From Oncomelania hupensis (taxonomy: Eukaryota > Mollusca > Gastropoda > Littorinimorpha > Pomatiopsidae): a stretch of 64,000 nucleotides of DNA. Shown here in pieces: positions 24,291 through 36,772 of this stretch. The stretch lies in contig CM072517.1 of assembly GCA_036898135.1 (NCBI GenBank), positions 59,150,990 through 59,214,989 of the forward strand, read 5' to 3'. The stretch's first letter is position 1. Each line of letters starts with the position of its first letter. A program made the translations under genes and the position numbers. Under the pieces are notes generated by a model. The model saw nothing but the letters and a program-made list of their open reading frames with translations. It had not been told where the DNA came from and did no database searches.

Positions 24291-24545
24291 TTGGCCCGAT
24301 TTGCCGTTGCGAACATACTGCTGAAATGTCTGGACACTTCTTGCTTTTTGTCCCTTGTTTGACGATGCCCGTATTCAAACGACTGGTCTTCTTGATCCGA
24401 TCCTCAGGGAAGATAATATCCTACTCTTTGGAAATGCAGAAATATCATTGCAAGGAAATACCAACACGTTTTCAACTGTTCATACCTTTTTACTTTCATG
24501 TAACCGCTTCAAAACTGCACTTGAATGCTTCCTAGAAATAATTTC
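24290..24545 (+). mobile_element. LINE C-terminal tail fragment
   Basis: The plus strand reads a cysteine-histidine tail (ICRCEHTAE, then SGHFL) followed in another frame by LREDNILLFGNAEISLQGNT and VHTFLLSCNRF. This pattern is common at the ends of LINE polyproteins. It is short and frame-broken, and clade assignment is not possible. Confidence 0.45.
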
Positions 24546-24985
24546 TTGATCTAAAATATCAATATCAAGTGGATGAATATGTCCACAAAATTGAACTACG
24601 ATACCACCAGTTTTGTCAGAAATGGCTTTTATATAATTATATATTTACTGTGCTTGTAATATAGTGTGTACACGTTATGAAAAACTTCTGATCCAATTCT
24701 TGTTTTATTTTCCAACATAATATAATTGGTTTTAACAGTTCTGCTAGTAACTTATATGGGTTATTTAAAATATTACATTTGTTTTATTTGTTTTGTTTTG
24801 CTGCTTAATCTCAGCCATTCTGTACATAATCATCTCATTCTGTTTTACCGCCTGTACAATCAGTTGAATAAAAAAAAAAAAGATAAAGGAATTATTTTAT
24901 CAGCGCACGATGGTCAGAGAGATATATTACATTGTTGGAATTATTTTAAGAAAGCATTCAAGTGAGGTTTTGACCCACTAAAACG

Positions 24986-25106
<121 letters not shown>

Positions 25107-25724
25107 AGACAATACATTTGAAAAATCTCAATCGTGTTCCGTGATCACATTTTTTCCTTCAAATGTCGTTCTAACTCCAAAACTTCCATGAGTACGGACA
25201 AGACAACAAATAATGAAGAAATGTGCATTTATTGCGCGCGACAAGAAGAACATTAATTATTTTCCATAATACCCATTTTTTAAGGCTTGAATTTGTTACA
25301 AGAATTATAAATGCAATTTTTATCTGAAGCCATCATAGTCTAATTTCGTTCAGTTTAGACATTTCCGTGAAGACCTTGTCCCAATTATTTATTTCTTCCT
25401 CAATAATATCTTACCATTTCTTACATGGATTAGAAATATTAATTTTCGAAACAAATAAATCATTTTAAAAAGTCCAAGCCTATGGACGTCACTGACCATC
25501 CATTGTCCATTCCCTACCATGGCAGCTCTCTAGGGTGACCGTTTATGTTTTGCCATCGTAGGTCCTAAGCTTAATGTCTACACAAAAAGAAACCAAAAAA
25601 AAAAAAAAAAAAAAAAAAGATAATATGACGGACTGGACAAAAACTAATGGACATGATTCTGATAACGACTCGGAAACCAGAGGTACAGAAAAGGAATCTG
25701 GGCTCTTCAGAGGTTTTCCAGTTT

Positions 25725-26270
25725 GTTCCATACTCTGACCTGTATGACTGGCTCTTATTGTAAACGGCTCTGGCAGACCGAATGGTCTAATCAATTCAAC
25801 AACACGTTATTTCGAAGTCTTCCAGAGTTTGGTTCTTTGCCTAACTTTGCGTTCACCCGCAAAGTAGAAACTTTTGGCTCGCCTTCATATTGGGCATACT
25901 TATGTCACCCATAGTTTCCTTTCGAAAGGAGAAGAACCACCGTGGTGCTTTGCATGTGACAACTCTTTTTTCTGTCCGCCATTTTTTGTTTGAATGTGCT
26001 GATCTTACTGATTAGAGAGAAAGATGTTGTGGTTCGATACCTTTAATTGAAATTTTAAAAGTTTGCAATGATCAAAACCTGTTTACATTTTTACGTGTTG
26101 TTGGTTTGTTTTATCGCATAATTTTAGGTCAGGCCATCTTATTTGTGTGCTTGTTTGGATTTCAATAATGAAACCAGTTTTATATACATTTTTATCAAAA
26201 TGTAACTTTAGCGGTTTCTTCTGATTTGGAATAGTTTTGAGTGGTTTGATTTGGCTCTTAGAAGTCCGCT
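25725..26270 (+). mobile_element. LINE with RNase H, C-terminal fragment
   Basis: The plus strand reads YCKRLWQTEWSNQFNNTLF, then in shifted frames IGHTYVTHSFLSKGEEPPW and SVRHFLFECADLTD. These are the post-RNase-H tail of I/Jockey-like LINEs. The downstream GGCTCTTAGAAGTCCGCTCG (about 26252) matches the 3' end seen near 41467. The copy is frameshifted and dead. Confidence 0.7.
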
Positions 26271-26888
26271 CGACCTTATAAACATTAATTATCTATCTAT
26301 ATCTAATTTCTTGCAGCAAGAAGCATTGATTTGGAGACAAATATGTAATATATAATTTGTGTTGACTCAAAATCAGTTCATTATGCTTTAGGAAATTAGA
26401 AAAGTGAGAAACTAGTACAAACGTTGTGTTTAGTATGAATGAGCCCAACTCACATTTGTAATTGGTAGATAGCAGCACAAGTCATACTTACAATTTTAAA
26501 ACATCAGCACAGCTTACATTTGTCATTGTAAAATATTTACCATAACCCACATCTGCCTGCGATAAATGATAAACACAAGAACACGTTGTTCCTGAAAGAT
26601 ATAACTTCAACTCAAATTGGTCAATAGTATATCATTATCCGCAAAGATTATATTGGTCCATGGTAAATGTGTTCTTCTCTATTAAATGACCCGCACTATG
26701 CTAGCACATTTTCCATACGGCGATGGTCACTTTGTAAGAAATCACCATACAGAAAGGGGTCTACTTATAGCATTTGGGTAGGGTGAGGGGGGGAGGGTGT
26801 CTTAGTTTCACACTACAAAAACAATGCCTCTTTGCCTTCTGCACTCAAAGACTAATATAAACCTGACGTAGAGTTGTTTCCCTGGTTA
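26271..26888. other. Downstream flank of the first TLR gene
   Basis: AT-rich, no gene recognised. The last part, from about 26800, is similar to 38215-38293 beyond the second TLR gene (shared GCCTCTTTGCCTT, then ACGTAGAGTTGTTT versus AAGTAGCGTTGTTT). It is therefore part of the duplicated unit and marks where the 3' flank of the second gene was interrupted. Confidence 0.6.
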
Positions 26889-29186
26889 TCACATCACCTG
26901 TTCCTCGTGCTGCATCACTTCGTTCAGAGCCTGCGTTAGGCGACCCCAGAATGCCCGCGCCGCGTCGCCATGCTCCTCCCACTGCAAGTACGTCGTCGTC
27001 CTCAGCACCGCTATCATTGATGACGTCATCTCACGTGACACCACGTCATCCAGGCAGGCGACGATCAGCGCGTCATCGTAGTCCATGACGTGACGCAGGC
27101 AGAGGTTGAGCTCGAACTGACACCACTGGCTGAGCACGAAGTGGTTGGAGAAGAGCATGAGCACCTTCTTGCTGCTCTCCAAGCACTCCACAATGTTGTC
27201 CACGATGTTGCGGCCAGGGATGAAGTCTCGCACGTGCACGCACAGCCTCAACCCCAGGCGGCCCTCTAGCTCCGGCATGAGTTGCTGACGGACCCACAGC
27301 TTGTTCTCCGAGTCGAAGGAGACGAAGACGTCGTAGATGAAGTGATTTTGCTGCAGGTAGCGCCTCCTAACGTCATCACGACCACGAAACGCCTCGTACA
27401 GCAGAAGGCGCAGATGCCATCGGTAGCAGTACAGCAGCGTCACTGCTGTCAACATCACTATGATGAAACTGCAAGTTAAAATGATGAGCACGATGGCATA
27501 ATGACTGAGCATGCACGCTTGTTTGGTCATTGTGAACTTCCCAAGCTGTACAATATCGCCTTTACCGCGACAAATGTATCTGGGGTTAGACGGGTTGAAT
27601 AGACGATGATCCGATAGAAACCATTGCTTGAACCAGAACAGCTCACAGGAACACGTGAATGGATTTTGACTGAAGTCCAGAAGCGTCAATTTTGCGCGAA
27701 GTCTTTCACCAAATGTTTGCACGTTGACGGCGGTCAGTTTGTTTCCGGACAGGTCCAGGTGAGTGAGGTGAATCAGAGATTCGAAACACTGGTCAGGTAT
27801 GAAGCTGATTGCGTTGTCACTGAGGATCAATTTTGTCAGATTAACCCAGTTGCTCACAGTCTTGCACGACACGAAGCCCAGTTTGCTGCCTGACAACGAC
27901 AGAGTCTTCAGGGATCTCAGGTGTCCGAACATGGCCAGGAACTTTTCTTCATCCACCAGACCGAGATAACTGCCATCCAAAAACAAATGCTCCAATCGTG
28001 TTACATTGTTTTGAAACCCCACTTTCCCTTCGAAGAAGAGAATGTTTCTGTTTTTGAGGCGAAGCTCCACCAATGTAGGATGCTTTAGAATGTTCGCATC
28101 CACCTCTAGAATTTCAGCCTGCTGTTCGCCCAAGTACATGTACTGAAGTGCAGGACATTGCACACTATCAAACCAGGTTGTCGCATGCACGGTAAGAAGG
28201 TTATTCATGCTCAGGTCCAAGTACCTCAACTTTGGGAAACAAAGACTAGTGAAAATGGAAGTAGAAAATTCCACAAATGGTGGCATTGTTATGATTTTAT
28301 TCTTCGACAGGTCCAGCGTTACAAGCTTCGGAAAATAAGACACACTCTCCTCTAACCCATTCTCACCTCGCCTTCTCTCACATGATGGAAACAATGTTTC
28401 AAAACTGTTGTCACTCAAATCGAGAGTCTCCATGTTTTTGAAGGTATGTGTACCCCTAAAATCAACAATGTTCGTACTGTGTAAGTCCAGGCCTGTGAGA
28501 TTTGGAAAAACACCAAAAAGGTTAGTAAACGCATTGTTCGTATTCAATCCCGGCTGTCGCAGGTCGTTTTCAGATAACCACAGGTAGTTGATCGTCGAGT
28601 TAACTACAAAAGCTGTACGTAGCATGCTGTATGTCAAACCTGAATGTTTTAGCGACAATCTCTTTAACTTTGGCAAGTTTAGGACTTCGATCAGCGTTTC
28701 CGGGTCTACGTCGGCGGTATCCAAATTTACGCACTCTACGCGCTCCATGTGCGTGAGAGATCCGTTCTCGACACCAAGCGACCAGATCAAAATCAGACTT
28801 TTGATGGGGACCTCAGTCACGTTTTGCAGCATAGTCCGACTCAGCTTGGCACATTGAAATTGGCTCAAATCAAGTACATCCACGTATGCTGGCAAGTGTG
28901 GCAAGCATAACTGCCCCTTGTTGCAGTTCATGCTGCACTCTGCGTAACCCGTTAATCCTAGGTCAGCCGTGGGACCAATCCCACACGCGTGGCAAGAGCT
29001 GGCAGGACCGCAGGTGTGCTCCGTTATCACATCGTCCTTGGTACAATCGGGCAACGAGTATTTTTCACTGCAGGCATCCCACTTCATGTCTGGTCCTATA
29101 TCCAGTTCGGCAAAAGCACAATGGATGGTCGCCAGCAGACAGTATGTCAGAACCCTAACACACACTACTCCATACGCTGGCCCCAT
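26889..29186 (-). CDS. Toll-like receptor, intron-less, 765 residues
   Basis: A membrane receptor of the Toll family, which senses ligands with extracellular leucine-rich repeats (LRRs) and signals through a cytoplasmic TIR domain. The start MGPAYGVV begins a signal peptide ending near residue 26 (CAFA). A cysteine-rich N-terminus is followed by many LRRs (for example LVTLDLSKNKI, LTHLDLSGNKLTAV). A single C-terminal LRR cap spans about 508-560 (NPFTCSCELFWFKQWF), so this is the single-cysteine-cluster, vertebrate-like layout. One membrane segment lies at about 563-587. The TIR domain starts near 616 with box 1 YDVFVSF (618-624), box 2 RDFIPG (653-658) and box 3 FW (746-747), all intact. The open frame is uninterrupted, so it should be functional. 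The ligand is unknown. Confidence 0.95.
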   Translation of the reverse strand: MGPAYGVVCVRVLTYCLLATIHCAFAELDIGPDMKWDACSEKYSLPDCTKDDVITEHTCGPASSCHACGIGPTADLGLTGYAECSMNCNKGQLCLPHLPAYVDVLDLSQFQCAKLSRTMLQNVTEVPIKSLILIWSLGVENGSLTHMERVECVNLDTADVDPETLIEVLNLPKLKRLSLKHSGLTYSMLRTAFVVNSTINYLWLSENDLRQPGLNTNNAFTNLFGVFPNLTGLDLHSTNIVDFRGTHTFKNMETLDLSDNSFETLFPSCERRRGENGLEESVSYFPKLVTLDLSKNKIITMPPFVEFSTSIFTSLCFPKLRYLDLSMNNLLTVHATTWFDSVQCPALQYMYLGEQQAEILEVDANILKHPTLVELRLKNRNILFFEGKVGFQNNVTRLEHLFLDGSYLGLVDEEKFLAMFGHLRSLKTLSLSGSKLGFVSCKTVSNWVNLTKLILSDNAISFIPDQCFESLIHLTHLDLSGNKLTAVNVQTFGERLRAKLTLLDFSQNPFTCSCELFWFKQWFLSDHRLFNPSNPRYICRGKGDIVQLGKFTMTKQACMLSHYAIVLIILTCSFIIVMLTAVTLLYCYRWHLRLLLYEAFRGRDDVRRRYLQQNHFIYDVFVSFDSENKLWVRQQLMPELEGRLGLRLCVHVRDFIPGRNIVDNIVECLESSKKVLMLFSNHFVLSQWCQFELNLCLRHVMDYDDALIVACLDDVVSREMTSSMIAVLRTTTYLQWEEHGDAARAFWGRLTQALNEVMQHEEQVM

Positions 29187-29846
29187 TGCATAAACTCAAA
29201 GTTGGTCAGGGTTCGTTCAGAAACCTTTTTTGTTCTCAATAATTGATATGTCCCTCAGTAGCACGTAGAAGAAGGAGGAAACTTCACTCCCAAATAATCC
29301 AAGTGAACAAACTGTTCTTTTCGAGTTGTTATTTCATTCTTTCAACATTTATTGATGCTGTCCCACGAGTTTGAATGATACAGAATATAGTTTAGTTTCA
29401 AATTTGCAATGCTGAGATACTAATACAAAGAATAAGTACCTACAGCACAGTTTAATAATAATCTTGCATGTGTTGTTGTCTTGAACAATTAGACCTGATC
29501 ATTCAGCCACAGTTGATGTTAAAGGCCTTTTTCTACTAGGTCTCACAGCCCTCCTCACTACACTGAAACTTGAGAACGGATTCTTTTTATTGTTAAACTG
29601 CATTTTGATTGGCTACAATTGGTTTCCTTTTCGTCCGCCAGTGTTCTTCTTCATGTTAAAAACAATTTTCCTTATGGCATATTATATGCTCTTTAATTCT
29701 TTTTTTTTTCTTTTTTTTAACGAAATAACGAGTTTTGAGGTTTGGATTTCCGATGTACCAACCAACGAACCAAGAAAACTAAGCCAGAACACTCAGGTGG
29801 TTTGATCATACTACTAAGATGTCATGGGACCTTCCCTGTCGTATTT

Positions 29847-30215
29847 CTTGGAATGGCCGGAGGTGTAGTTGGTTAGGGATCAGTTTCTTATGCCGAAGCT
29901 CGCTGGTTCAAAACCCGCAAAGGACGAGCTTATATGACTTGGGTACGAGTCTGTTCAGGTCGACTAGTTGCTTTGTTTTCCTAGGGTATTTCTGATTCCT
30001 CCCTCCTTTCAATAGATGTTTTGGATGCAAAAAAAAACCAAGCATTTCTTTTCCCATTCAAAAAAGCGACCACCCCTGCCTTTACTCTACAAGTTTGAGT
30101 GATGTGTTTTTGTTATTTTTGTGAGTGTGTGTCACATGTGAGCGTGTTTGGTGATACAGATCGCCGCGCCTTGAGGCTGATTGGTGATTTGGGGGAAAAG
30201 CTGTTATACAGCATC
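29847..30215 (+). mobile_element. tRNA-derived SINE (family 2), diverged copy
   Basis: The head GGCCGGAGGTGTAGTTGGTTAG and the B-box-like GCTGGTTCAAAACCC precede a body shared with 60036-60405, including GCCTTTACTCTACAAGTTTGAGTG and a 3' part near ACAGATCGCCGCGCCTTGAG. Absent from the matching position upstream of the second TLR gene. Followed by an (ATC)n tail. Confidence 0.7.
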
Positions 30216-30229
30216 ATCATTAGCATCGT

Positions 30230-30235
30230 TGTCAT

Positions 30236-30266
<31 letters not shown>

Positions 30267-30303
30267 AGCAGAAGCATCATCAGTATCATCATCATCATCA
30301 TCG

Positions 30304-30354
<51 letters not shown>
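30230..30354. repeat. (ATC)n microsatellite
   Basis: About 125 bases of ATC triplets with a short CAG block. Confidence 0.95.
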
Positions 30355-30779
30355 ACGTACTTGCGCTATGCCCGTTACAAACGAAATCTCCTGGTAACGG
30401 CTTTGACGTGTTCTGTGACCTCTGTTACAGACACAGTGAATGCGTTTTCCTTAAACCCCTGTTCCAATAATAGTAGTTAGGAATTCCCCTCAATTTCAAT
30501 TATATTTATTTGCATTTTCCGTAGTGAAAAATAATTATGCTATTTAGGATAAGGAAATTTGGCTGTTTGATGCTTTCAGTTTTCCTGTAACCAAACATGA
30601 TTGTGAGTAGCTTTTCTTCTGACCATTATTTATTTAATTTATTTAATATCAATTGATTGTTGTGGTGGTTTTTTTTACTTGGATACGTCCAAAACAATCG
30701 TTTATGTTTGTGGATTTTTAAAAATAAAGACTAAATTAAACCTAGTTTGCATTTATTGAACATTTACTGTACAGACTGC

Positions 30780-31125
30780 GTATTCTTCTTTCCCCTTTTT
30801 CTTCTTCTCTTTTTAAAAACAAATCTTTTTGTATTTTTTTTTCATTTGTCTTATCTTTTAATTTTTTTTCTTTCCTTCTTTCCCTTTCTTTCTTCCTTTC
30901 TTTCTTCTTATTTTTCTTTTTGTTTTCTTCTACATTTTTATAATTTTTTTTCTTCTTCTTTTAATCCTTTTCTTTCTTTCTTTCTTTCTTTCTTCCTTTC
31001 TTTCTTTCTTTCTTCCGTCTTCTGCTTATTCTAATCTTTATTTTTCCACTCTTCCTCTTCTTTTCATTCATTCTTTCTCCTTCTGCTTCTTCTTTTTTTT
31101 CTTCTTTTTTTCTTCTTCTTCTACC
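30780..31125. repeat. Polypyrimidine tract (CTTT/CTT-rich)
   Basis: About 345 bases almost wholly C and T on the plus strand. A CTT/GTT array occupies the corresponding place beyond the second TLR gene (50817-50973). Confidence 0.85.
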
Positions 31126-31363
31126 TTAAGCTTGTTCTGTACTGACGATTTGAACAAGGATGTAGCCAGAGCAAGATCACGCCTGTACACATAACTACCT
31201 TAAAAATAATGGGAAAGACAATATTCTCCCGCGTGAATTATCGCTTGTCGACCAACAAAACAATTAAAACAGTTAAAAGTACACCCATTTGTGATTTCTT
31301 TTCTTTTAGATTTTGAGGAAAATATGACGTCATTCGAGTGGCTGAAATTGGGGTTGCCTTAGT

Positions 31364-33224
31364 CCTATTCTATCCTATCCTATCCCGTAACTCGGAAGTC
31401 GTTGGGGCACCACAGATGATCGTTTAACCAATGTACTCCATCTTTCTCTGTCCTCAGCAACCCTGATGGCTAAGCTCATTGTCAAGCCAGTCCATTCTCG
31501 AATGTTGTCCTCCCGCCTCTTTTTCGGTCTTCCTCTTCTTCTATCTCCTTGCACTGTGTCTTGCAGGATGGTCTTTGCAAGGCCTGATGATCTGGTGTCG
31601 TGGCCGTACCATCGGAATTTCAATTTCTTCACCACTGTGAGCATGTCATCGTGTTGTCCAATGGCTTGTGTGATGGTCTGTCGGACTTCGTCGTTGGTGA
31701 TGTGCTGGGTATACGAAATGCCCAGAAGTCTTCTGTAGCACCTCATCTCCATGCTTTGTATTCTTCGTTGTAGATCTGCTCTTTGGGTCAAAGTTTCGCA
31801 AGCGCATAGGAAGATGGAGATGACAAGGGAACACAGCAGCCTTACCTTGGAATGTAGACTGATGGTCCTGTCTTTCCAAAGGGCTTCAACTTTGCCAGGG
31901 CAGCAGTTGTTTGTGCGATCCTGGAGAGGACTTCCTGGCGGGACCCACTGTCTGATACAATGGCTCCTAAATATTTGAAGCTATGCACTGTGTTGAGGGA
32001 CTGGCCTTAGACTTTGATGTCCGTGTTGATGCCATTGATGTCGTTGGTAATCTTTTTGGTCTTCTCTGCACTTATTTGCATTCCATAGGCTCTGGAGGAA
32101 GTGTCAAACCTCTGTACCAGATGTTCAAGTTCTTGTTCCTCTCCAGCCAATCCATCAATGTCATCCGCAAAACGGAAGTTGGAGATTGCTCTACCCCCTA
32201 TGCTGACAGTGTCTTCGTGATTGCAAAGGCATCTGACAGGATGCGCTCTAGGAAGAAGTTGAAGAGAGTTGGAGAGAGTAGGCATCCTTGACGCAAACCG
32301 ATAGTTGTTCTGAACCAGCTTCCGATGGGGCTGGTATGGAAGATTGCACTGGTAGCCTTGTCATACAGGCTTTTGATGACTTCACTTCAATAATTTTAAG
32401 GCTGATGTTGCACACTCTCATAGTTGCTCACAGAGCTGCATGCCAGACTCAGTCAAACGCTTTCTTGAAGTCTACGAACACATGATATTGATGTTGTTGG
32501 TGCTGTAGGTATTTCTCGCAGATTATCCTGAGGTTGAAAATCTGTTCAAGGGTACTTCGCCCTGCCATGAATCCTGCTTGTTCTTCAGCTATGATTTGTT
32601 CAGCTTGGGGTTTCAACCTGCTGAGTGTTATTTTCATGAGTACTTTGCTGGGATGGCTGATGAGGCTGATGGTGCGGTAATTTTCACACTCCTGAAGGTT
32701 ACCTTTTTTGAGAAGAGTGATGACAAGCGACTGTGTCCATGGTGTAGGCCACTCCCAACTCTGCCAGATCTTGTTACAGATAATGGTGAGGGCGTCAATC
32801 ATCGCTTCTCCTCCAGCTTGAAGCAGTTCCGCGGGTATGTTGTCCACTCCCGCTGACTTCCCTTTCTTCAGCGATTGCATTGCTGCCTCAACTTCTTCTC
32901 GGAGAATTGGGAGGATTTCATCTTCTTCCCTGTTCTCTGGACATGCTAGAACTGATGGGTCTCCGTTTGGTGTGTGGTTGTAAAGGTCAGAGCCGTACTC
33001 TGTCCGTCTATCCAAGACTTCTTGTTCTTCTGAAAGGCATTTGACAGACTTGCTTTGGATCGTGGAGACCTTGGGCTTTTTAACCCTTATCAGCCGCTTT
33101 ACAGTCTGGTAGGCCTTCCTGCTGTTGTTCTTGTTCAGACTGTTCCCTATTTCCTGGCATTGATCTTCTATCCATTTCTCCTTTGCAGTGCGCACGCCTT
33201 TTCGGATGTCATTGTTGATTTTTC
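31364..33224 (-). mobile_element. RTE-clade LINE, 5'-truncated copy with 12-bp target duplication
   Basis: Flanked by GGTTGCCTTAGT at 31352-31363 and 33225-33236. The 3' tail TATCCTATCC lies at the left. Minus-strand reading gives the reverse transcriptase from the RTAKEKWIEDQCQEI segment through GKSAGVDNIPAELL, AGFMAGRSTLEQ, VDFKKAFD and FADDIDG to the C-terminal block. Several frameshifts make it non-functional. Confidence 0.9.
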
Positions 33225-33236
33225 GGTTGCCTTAGT

Positions 33237-34546
33237 ACCAGCAGGATTGGATTTCTTAATTTTTTTGATTAGCATATATTTCTTTGTTTGATTACGGTGA
33301 GTAAAAAGGATGTTTGTTTAGCGTAAATAAATGGTATAGACTTTTTTAACTAACGTATATTTGTTTGATTTAGCATACATTATTTTGTTTGATTAGCATT
33401 TTTTAATGTAAAAGGGAATGCATGTGGTGGTACAAAGGGAAAGTCACTCTCACACACAAGTGGATTCTTTTGTCCAAGGAGACCAGGCGATGTGATGCAA
33501 GTTTGTGCAAGTTGAATTTATTATGAAGAGAAAGACAAAGTTGACCCTGAAAATAACACGACTGGTCTCATAAGGCTATATACCTATTACTTTTAAATAT
33601 TATTTATAAAAGAATATTTAAAACAGTAAATGATCGATTCCGCCAAGTTAGTTATCAGATTAAATAATTATCTGATGTCGACTTCCCAAAACAATCAAAT
33701 CATCCGCTTACATCACTTCTGTACTCATTTTCGGTTTCACTTCCCGCCCCTCAAATTAGAGTTAACCAATTCAAAGTCTAAATTAGCATTGAATTTTAAA
33801 CAACAGCAATACATGTTTAAAACTTAAAATATCAAAGGGTTTTAACTTATACCAAAAGAATAAACAATAAAAGCAGTCAATTTATATTCGATATCATCAT
33901 CATCATCATTAGCATCAGCATCATCATTAGCATCAGCATCATCATTAACATCATCATCAATGGCGATGACAAAGAAATCAATTGTTAAGAAAACTTATGA
34001 AAAGGTTTAAAGAAATAAATGTAAAGATTTTAAAACCTCAAACATTTTAAACCTTCTTATTTTAAAAATGGATTAATGTTCACAAACAAATATTTTTATA
34101 TTAAAATATGATGACTTAAAAAATGATTTATGTCTTTCAAACTCATTAAGCATTATTTCCGAATTTGATTTTTTAAAAATAAGTTGAGTTTACCAAATAT
34201 TATTATAAAAATATAAATGCCCAACAGTAAAAATATGACAAAGGCAGATATCAGTTCATACTTCATTTATCAAATATATAGTACAATAGTCGTAATCCAA
34301 TGTCCAATATATCTATTAATTAAAACCTATATTCAAAATAAATGCACAAACTCCACACTCAACATGAAAATTCAATCAAACATGAGCACAAAACGTCACC
34401 ATGGCTTTTCGATCTCATTTAATATAATTGAACAGTAGGCCTATACTGTGAAAGAAAAAAAAGACAGACTCACTCACAACTGGCTTATTAACAACTCCTT
34501 CTGACTCGCAACTCATATCATACATCACAGCTGTATACACCAAAAA
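33237..34546. other. AT-rich non-coding DNA
   Basis: No gene recognised. ATC-rich triplets occur at 33892-33960. The rest is AT-rich with short frames lacking any family signature. Confidence 0.55.
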
Positions 34547-34572
34547 ACTCTGAAGTAACATTTATTATTATG

Positions 34573-34620
<48 letters not shown>

Positions 34621-34642
34621 ATAATAAATGTTACTTCAGAGT
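34547..34642. repeat. 96-base near-perfect palindrome with (TA)n centre
   Basis: The left arm ACTCTGAAGTAACATTTATT and the following ATTATGTATATA are exactly reverse-complemented at the right (TATATACATAAT, then AATAAATGTTACTTCAGAGT). The centre is TA dinucleotides. It could extrude as a long hairpin. Confidence 0.85.
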
Positions 34643-34880
34643 ACATATATAAGGTATTATGTACAAATGACACATCAAAATATAACAGTCAATAGAAGCA
34701 TCAAATTTGACATCACAGATCACTCACATAAACATTATGAGACACAAAACAACAGTGTTTAGAAAATATATTGTGTACATGTACGTACAGTAATATAAAT
34801 AAAAAGCTTCATGACTAAACATGAATAATAAATTAAACTAATTTACATAAATGAATTAACAGGAATAAAAGATTGTTTGA

Positions 34881-34980
34881 AAGATGGAGTACGCTTGTTA
34901 AACGATCATCTGTGGTGCCCCAACGATTTCGAGTTACGGGATAGGATAGGTTAGGATAGGATATGATAGGATAGGATAAT
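34881..34980 (+). mobile_element. RTE-clade LINE, 3'-terminal fragment
   Basis: GAAAGATGGAGTACGCTTGT and ATCATCTGTGGTGCCCCAACG match the last 60 bases of the RTE element, followed by a GGATA-type tail. Only about 100 bases are present, an extreme 5' truncation. Confidence 0.85.
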
Positions 34981-36104
34981 ATTTTTAAAAGAAATGGGTC
35001 AAAGGAATTGTAAAGTAAAAATGCAGTCATGGCTAATATAGACAGAAATAAAGCTTAAACGAAAACTAGTGTATCTAAGATAAAACAAGACAATCAAATT
35101 TTAAAATAGTCCTAAACGTAATACAATGTTTAAATCACAAATGCAGGTGCCATTAAACAATGGAAAATCAATGGAGAATGACATCTAATCAAATATGAAT
35201 ATACAGAAAAGCAATAATAAACGTGTTTAATGAGACAGGATTAAATGAAATGTTAACTTAAAGATTAAAATATTATGTGTTTGAAAAGCGTAGAACTGGA
35301 CAAGGGCATTTACCAAAACAGTCCCTCTTTTATACACATATTATTTGTTTGAATACCATACGTGACTTGTTTGATTAACATATATTATTCGTTTTATAAA
35401 CATGCATTATTTGTTAGCAACATATGTAATAAGTTAGATTTTTTTATATTAACATACATTCTTTGTTTTATTAACATGCATTATTTGAGCATTCATTATT
35501 TGTTTGATTAACTGCAAAGTTTTTTTTTAATTTCAAAAATACATTATTTTTTGGGATTAACATACATTCTTTGTTTGCTTTACATACACATACCTGGGAG
35601 ATCAAAAAGGCAAATTTTGGCATATTAAAAACTGCCTTAAAAAAATATGAAGATACTTATTTTTAATTTGTAAACACATATCTAATAAATAATACGAAAA
35701 ATCATAAATATATACAGACGAGTCTGTTATTGAATATTGTAATGCTGATGCAGGTTTTATAAATCCTGCCTTGGACATACTAAAATCATATTTTATTGGT
35801 CATGGTTATTCAATATTTACTTCAGAATTAATTGCATTATTAATGGCACTTAATACTATAGTCAGCATGACAAAGAAATTCATGAACCTGCTCTTTGGTA
35901 TTGATTCTCAATCTGCCTTATTAGCCTTAAATTCGCTGAATTGTAAGGACAGATCGGAGATCATATCATAAATTAAATATTTAATACACATTCTACAAAT
36001 TAGAGACAGAAAAAAACATGCTGGATTTCATCACATTGTGGACTAAAATACCATGATGTGGCTGATAAAGCAGCTAGACTTGGTGCAAGGAAAAAAAATT
36101 AAAA

Positions 36105-36253
<149 letters not shown>

Positions 36254-36320
36254 TATACCCCCTTGCTTTTGGGTACCCCCACTATAATTATATGTAAATT
36301 ATCACTTGTAGACGGACCGC

Positions 36321-36410
36321 TAACCCTAACCCTAACCCGTTTCGAGCGCACTGCCTTACCCTAATCGTCGAGGCACTGCCTTACCCTAATCGTCGAGGCA
36401 CTGCGCTTAC
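36321..36410. repeat. Short telomere-like (TAACCC)3 and a 25-bp tandem repeat
   Basis: TAACCCTAACCCTAACCC at 36321-36338 is followed by two and a half units of GAGGCACTGCCTTACCCTAA plus TCGTC (36343-36410). Confidence 0.7.
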
Positions 36411-36440
36411 TACCCTAAGATCGTTTTCTGGGAGCCGCCT

Positions 36441-36474
36441 TGGATCCGGGGACCCAGCTGGGTCCCCAGATCCA
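36441..36474. repeat. 34-bp GC-rich palindrome
   Basis: Two 17-base arms, TGGATCCGGGGACCCAG and CTGGGTCCCCAGATCCA, pair with one mismatch and no loop. Confidence 0.85.
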
Positions 36475-36537
36475 AAGTCGGGTACCCAAATGACCGGTTG
36501 GTGACTTTTAAGGTGCCCAGAAACCATAGTTTATAAG

Positions 36538-36772
<235 letters not shown>

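Larger units (their letters stand above)
29187..30790. repeat. 5' flank of the first TLR gene, duplicated at the second
   Basis: From the start codon outward this aligns with 44255-45902 and then 50401-50790 upstream of the second TLR gene. Shared anchors include GAAACCTTTTTTGTTCTCA, AGCACGTAGAAGAAGGA versus AACACGTAGAAGAAGGA, CCCGTTACAAACGAAAT and ACCTCTGTTACA. A SINE (29847-30215) is present only here. The promoters of both genes should lie in the conserved part nearest the genes, but I see no clear TATA box. Confidence 0.75.

Noticed and set aside
27073..27297. Second frame inside the TLR TIR region, also at 42186-42410
   Set aside because: An out-of-frame shadow conserved only because the TIR DNA itself is nearly identical in the two genes.
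36321..36338. Chromosome end
   Set aside because: Only three TAACCC units, surrounded on both sides by ordinary interspersed repeats. At most an interstitial telomere-like motif.
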